Source: Undaria pinnatifida
Taxonomy: Eukaryota; Sar; Phaeophyceae; Laminariales; Alariaceae
Reading direction: 5' to 3'
Length of the DNA stretch: 64,000 nt
NCBI GenBank assembly: GCA_012845835.1
Contig: JABAKD010000023.1
Coordinates: 2,739,197-2,803,196, forward strand
Shown here: positions 59,500-64,000 of the stretch, in pieces
How positions within the stretch are numbered: the stretch's first letter is position 1
Layout of the letters: every line of letters begins with the position of its first letter
The notes under the pieces: generated by a model
Seen by the model: the letters and a program-made list of their open reading frames with translations, nothing else
What the model was told of the DNA's origin: nothing
The model's database searches: none
Position numbers and translations under genes: made by a program

Positions 59500-60590
59500 G
59501 GGCAGAGCTGTAGGATATCTCGGTCAAGTCACTTTATTCGAAGGGCGCTGTCCAACGCCTTCCTTATCCTTCCCCTATACCTGATCGTTAACGCGTACTA
59601 CGTACGGGAGGTAGTAAGAACATCCGATAATAACAGCGGGGACGGTTTTGAATTTTGGATTCACTGGGCAGTTTTTTTTCTTGAGAACTGTCGTGGTACT
59701 CCGAGTGGGGGATGCTCGGTTGGTCGGTGTTGGGAAGCGTGCTCCAACTCATGGGTTCCGGTGCCCTTGTTTGGTCTCTCCTCATGGCTCGCTGGATCGA
59801 TTCAAAGCTTATACATTTTTCCCTCTACATTGAACTCTAAAAGACAGACAAAACAGGCCCTTGGCACATGGTAACGCAGGGCAAAGCAGGTAGACCAGGT
59901 AGAGCAGGTAGAGCAGGTAGTGAGATGTGGGGCGTCCTGCTTGTTCCATCGTCGTCACCTACATTATCGCCCATCTATGATGGTGTTGACCTAAAAGTGA
60001 CATCTAGTGTCACGTGGATTCACCTCAACCATGACATGGTTTCACGTCGAATCTATAAACTGTCTTTCTACGGAGGGCACTCCATTACACTAGGCCACCC
60101 TGAATAGTCGTAGATGCAGATCTCCTGCCAATTAAAGGATGTCAACAAAACATCCAGCATTGGAAAGGGGGACGAAGATGCGGCAATTCGAAACAATCGA
60201 AAATGAGGCTATAGATCCCCCCACACCTCGTAATAATGAGGCCTAAACGCCTCATTGCAAGATATACAACCCTATGATGGAGCTCACAACCGTGAGAGCT
60301 CGAGAAAGGGTATGCACCTACGATATACCAGTAGGAATCGGCCTACAATAACACGAAGGTCGCGGCCACTGAGCGCAAGGATACGAAGGGGGGCAAAGAA
60401 GAAGGTAAAAACGCGGAAACCAAATCAGAAGAGAAGAAAGGAACACGTGTCACGCTGTGAAGGCCAGACGAGTTTACGGCCTGAAGCGTAGTGCCGAAGG
60501 GGCGGGCGGTCGCTTCATTTCCCGGAAGACAAGAGAGAAATCAAGAACCACTGCCTGAACGAACATCAGAGTCTGCTACGTTGGACATGG
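59500..60590. other. No supported gene
   Basis: Short frames only. A GTAGACCAGGTAGAGCAGGT short tandem run lies at 59888-59920. Confidence 0.4.
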
Positions 60591-60596
60591 ACAGCG

Positions 60597-60765
60597 GACG
60601 TGGGGCCATCGGTTGGACGGTGGAAGAGAAACAACCAAGACGCGAAGAAGTACGACGTGGGCCATCGGTTGGACGGTGAAAGAGAAACTCCCTAGACGCG
60701 AAGAACTAGGCAAGCGTCGGGCCATTAATCGAAAGGCAGAAGAGAAAGAGCCTGAATTAAGAGAA
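60597..60765 (+). repeat. Direct repeat of about 57 bp, two clear units plus a decayed one
   Basis: GGCCATCGGTTGGACGGTG, AAGAGAAAC and AGACGCGAAGAA occur at 60604-60650 and 60661-60707, followed by a decayed third unit (GGGCCATTAATCGAAAGGCA). Confidence 0.8.
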
Positions 60766-62340
60766 AACAGAGAACAGTGCCTAAAACAATCTCAGGGTCC
60801 GCAAGGTTGGACCCGGAAGGCTGACGTGGAGCCATTGGTCGGAAGGCAAAACTATGAAGAACCAGTACGCTGAGGTGTAACGGAAGCACAGGGGCCGTAA
60901 TGTGGGACCTAGGAGGCTAGCAAAAGGCCCTTGGTCGAACTGTAGAACGGGAAACCGATGCTACCAAAACAAATCGCAAAAACCCAGTGAAAGACAACAC
61001 CTCAACATTGGCACAGACAACACCAAAATGGTGGTACTGGAGGCGTGTGTGATACGCCGGAAAGCTGAAGCGGGGCGCAACAGTGAGGTACCCTAAGAAG
61101 CTCTCTGGGTACAATACCGGGAAGACGGGAAGAGATAAGTGGTGAGGTCACCCAGCCGAAGCAATACGCAAACAAGGACAAAACTGAAACGTAGACACAG
61201 AAATACGGAGGAAACTGTCGGATGCCGGAAAAAGAGTCGACATGACACCTCAAGAGGCTACCTAATAACGGGAACAATGCTAGCAAACGTAGCGAGGCCA
61301 CTCGACCATAACAAAGCAAGCCAAAAATTGGGTCAACAAGAAGATACTCGTTCAGCTTAAATCAGCGCTTGAAGTGTCTAGCTCCAGAAAGAATGCAGGG
61401 AACAAAGATGAATATGAAGAAAGCTGCAGCTAGGTACCATACGTCGGGAACGCGGGGTCGCTAACGTGGAGCAACCCTAAAAAGGTAACCGAGAAAAATG
61501 CACGCAAAAACAGGAAAAAAGGCAAATCGTGTCGTAGCAACGTACTGCAGTCTGACAAAAAGAAGGAGGGTCCATAGAAAGGGACCTTGAAAGTCTACTT
61601 TAAGAAAACGAGCAACACTAGGTACGTAGCGAATGAATTTCTCCGAAAGCGATTTCGCCGAAAACATAACATGAAAGGGGGTCAACATGGATACGACCTA
61701 TATGGCCTGCGAAGCCAAACTGGGGTCAAAACGTGTGACCGATGAGATAAGTACGCCAACAAGCCAAGAGCAAAACGGGGGCGAAGAGAGAACGGCCTGT
61801 GGACTGCACAGTCAGGACGGGCTGTGAAGCCATGACTAAGGTCGGTGTAGTTAAACCCTATGGGCGGGTATGCCAAAAAAATGCAAGAGAAAGCGGCCGA
61901 CAGAAACAAGACCTGTTGGCTGCAAAGCCAGGACGTGGGTCAGTGTCGTTGGACCGTAGGGGCAGCGGTGCCGAGAGAAAAAGGTAAGAAAAGAGTGGTC
62001 CAGGGGAATAGATCCGCTGGCTACAAAGCAAGAACAGAGCCCGACTGCAAGGGGCTCTTGGGGCCAGGTACAACCAAACAAGAATGTGGAGGCCAGAAGA
62101 ACCGACAGATGGGCTGGAGAGCCAGCATGGGACCGCTAACGTGGGACCTAAGGGGGGCTCTCAATGTGAAGCCAGTGGTCGACAATATGGGACCATAGAC
62201 AGTAGCAATCTAGCTGAAATGCCGTAATACCAAGTGGCTAAGGCTAAAGTGCAGCGACGTCAGTCGTGTGAAGTACGCCAAGAAGAAAGAAAGGTCCAAC
62301 AACGAAAGGGACGTATGTCAAGGGGCAAGGAGAAGTCCAA
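60766..62340. other. Purine-rich tract without a gene
   Basis: A/G-rich plus strand with recurring words such as AACGTGGGACCTA, AACGTGGAGCAACC and GAAGCCAGTGGTCGA at wide spacing. Open frames on the minus strand are compositional. The tract may be decayed retroelement sequence, but no gag, pol or LTR can be identified. Confidence 0.4.
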
Positions 62341-62344
62341 CAAA

Positions 62345-62608
62345 CCAAGGCTACGGTAGGGTGGGTACCCCTATTTTTGGTGGTGTGTTAGAGCCACTCG
62401 CACGAGTAGCTCTGTACCCTACGGATGAAGATGGTTTAGGAACTTGGTTTGCCGCAGCTTAGATCACCTTTGCATTGCGTTTAATTTCGTCAATGTAAAA
62501 CATGAAGAAAACGTAATATCGCATAGGAACAAAGGGGTTACTCGCGCGAGTGACCCCTAGCCATTGAAATAAAAGGCCCAAAAGGGGACCCCCCTACCGT
62601 AGCCTGGG
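62345..62608 (+). mobile_element. MITE K, copy 2
   Basis: The left end CCAAGGCTACGGTAGGGTGG and the right end CCCCCTACCGTAGCCTGGG are inverted repeats of about 17 bases. Internal palindromes GAGCCACTCGCACGAGTAGC and GGGGTTACTCGCGCGAGTGA are prominent. It aligns along its length with 32034-32297 in reverse. Non-coding, about 264 bases. Confidence 0.9.
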
Positions 62609-64000
62609 TCAACAGCAACAACAAAAAAAGGAGGTAATGCCTCGCGAAAAACGAAGAGAAAAAACGCGGGAAGCATCTATGTCGCCGCCAATCGCATACG
62701 GCGAGATAAAGTCGAGACGATAGAAAACCTCGACATGGTTCGGATACGCCATGTTTCGTCGGTATGCACGAAACGTGCACAGGCTACATCGGCGGTAGAA
62801 GGCGGAAGCAACCACAAAGGTGAACACTCGTCGTACTGTAGAAAAGTAGAACAACTAGGGCGCGAGTTCAGGATCAAGGCGCCCATGAAGATCACCGAAG
62901 AACCAACAAATGCCATAGCTTTAACGCGGCAAATAAGACAGAAGGCATACTACTACGGTGAGACGTTTTTAGAGCCTTAACGACAGTCTGACTTTAAGGG
63001 GGTACTTAGGGGATCAGCGAGGCGAGATAACTGACTGGAGCCCACCAGGTAAAATTGTACTGAGACAGTAAGGTCCAAAGCTAATACGCGAACGAATTTT
63101 CCCAGAAGAAAGGAGAGAGGGCTACTACGGTCGGTCGCTAGCTGCGCACAGCGATAACCACTAAGGAGCAAGCGTGCCCGGAAATAACAGGAGTAAAGAA
63201 AAATAATACCCGCCTTGCATGGACGCGAAAGCGGAAGGTATCGGTTCCGAACACTCACGAACGCCAGAGTCGGGAGGATACGCGTTATGAAGACGCACAC
63301 ACTGCAGAGGGGAAGGGGTGTACGTTCCTATCCGACCCATAGTGCAGGGGGAGGGGAAACCTAGACAGAATAACCAAGCTAACACGATATTAATTTCAAC
63401 ACATACCGTGAGCACGGTAAAATCGGGGTCTTAACACGACGGAGGGCTCAGAAACTCCACGAAAGAGCACGCACATGGTGCAGACGATATCTCGGCTGAG
63501 AAGGAATCAGGCGAAACTATTACGATGTCGCGGGCGGATACCGTAAGCCGGACAAAGGGAGGGGGCAAGTCACGTACAACTCTAATAATGCTAGCGGCGC
63601 GCATGCACAGCGTGCAAGCAAAGTTCAGGCTAATAAGGACCAAGCGAAACTATCATGGTTTCGGGGGTTGATACTATACAGAAGCCTAGAGGGGGGGGGG
63701 GTCGTGAACAAATGACGAACCCGAAAATACCAGCAAAAAGTTGACGTCGTGAAACTCTGAAAATGTGCCCTACTGTAACGCCATTCCTATTGGAAGCTAA
63801 GCGACAAAAAAACAGGGAAAACATACGCGAAAGCACTTGGATGTCCAATCAAGAAGAGGGGACTTGTGCAGGGCAACACGACGCAGACAAGGTGGACAAC
63901 ACGCCTCAACAAGCACCTGCGGCGTGCGTAGTGCAGAATAAAGAGGAAGGGTCAGAGCACATACCACGTATACCACAGTGGTAACAGAACTAATACGACG
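62609..64000. other. Purine-rich tract without a gene
   Basis: Same character as 60766-62340: A/G-rich, frequent short frames on both strands, none with a recognisable domain. Confidence 0.4.

Noticed and set aside
59486-59530. A tRNA gene starting GAGTAGCTCAGTGGGCAGAGC
   Set aside because: The D-arm region is convincing, but no B box, T arm or acceptor-stem pairing follows at the expected distance.
60480-64000. Retrotransposon coding region in the purine-rich tract
   Set aside because: No gag, protease, reverse transcriptase or integrase motif and no LTR pair could be found; the frames are short and compositional.

Overview
This window reads as a gene-poor, repeat-rich nuclear region of a eukaryote. 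No bacterial-style operons, rRNA genes or CRISPR arrays are visible. The only convincing host gene is split into nine exons with GT..AG introns of 0.36 to 14.7 kb, and the rest is mostly old or young repeats. The long introns, poly-G tracts and hAT-type transposase debris would suit a large-genome protist such as a multicellular or unicellular stramenopile alga, but that assignment is inference only.

Layout. 1-2.9 kb: low-complexity DNA and a repeat rich in CGGTAA motifs. 2.97-6.1 kb: a young 345-bp satellite in which two variants mostly alternate, so the higher-order unit is 690 bp. 6.4-9.0 kb: interspersed and tandem duplications and a long G/C-rich repeat called family A here. 9-19.7 kb: non-coding DNA with two small inverted-repeat elements, a tRNA-derived SINE dimer and several family A copies. 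19.7-44.5 kb: one plus-strand major facilitator superfamily (MFS) transporter gene, reconstructed exon by exon to 444 codons. Its 14.7-kb second intron holds SINEs, MITEs, family A copies, motif arrays and two repeated orphan ORF fragments. 44.6-46.1 kb: repeats. 46.1-47.5 kb: a minus-strand OTU cysteine-protease pseudogene, part of which is tandemly duplicated. 47.6-48.4 kb: a TIR element. 49.3-50.4 kb: a SINE next to family A. 51.6-56.1 kb: a decayed hAT transposase interrupted by another repeat. 56.1-64 kb: repeat modules, a MITE and a purine-rich tract without a recognisable gene.

The MFS exon phases agree across all eight junctions and the joined length is divisible by three, so that gene may be functional. 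The coding traces of the mobile elements (hAT, OTU, the orphan repeated ORF) all carry frameshifts or stops and look dead. I do not see a complete undescribed system. The most interesting signals are the two-variant satellite, a set of unrelated elements that each carry a private short-motif array, and the duplicated OTU locus.
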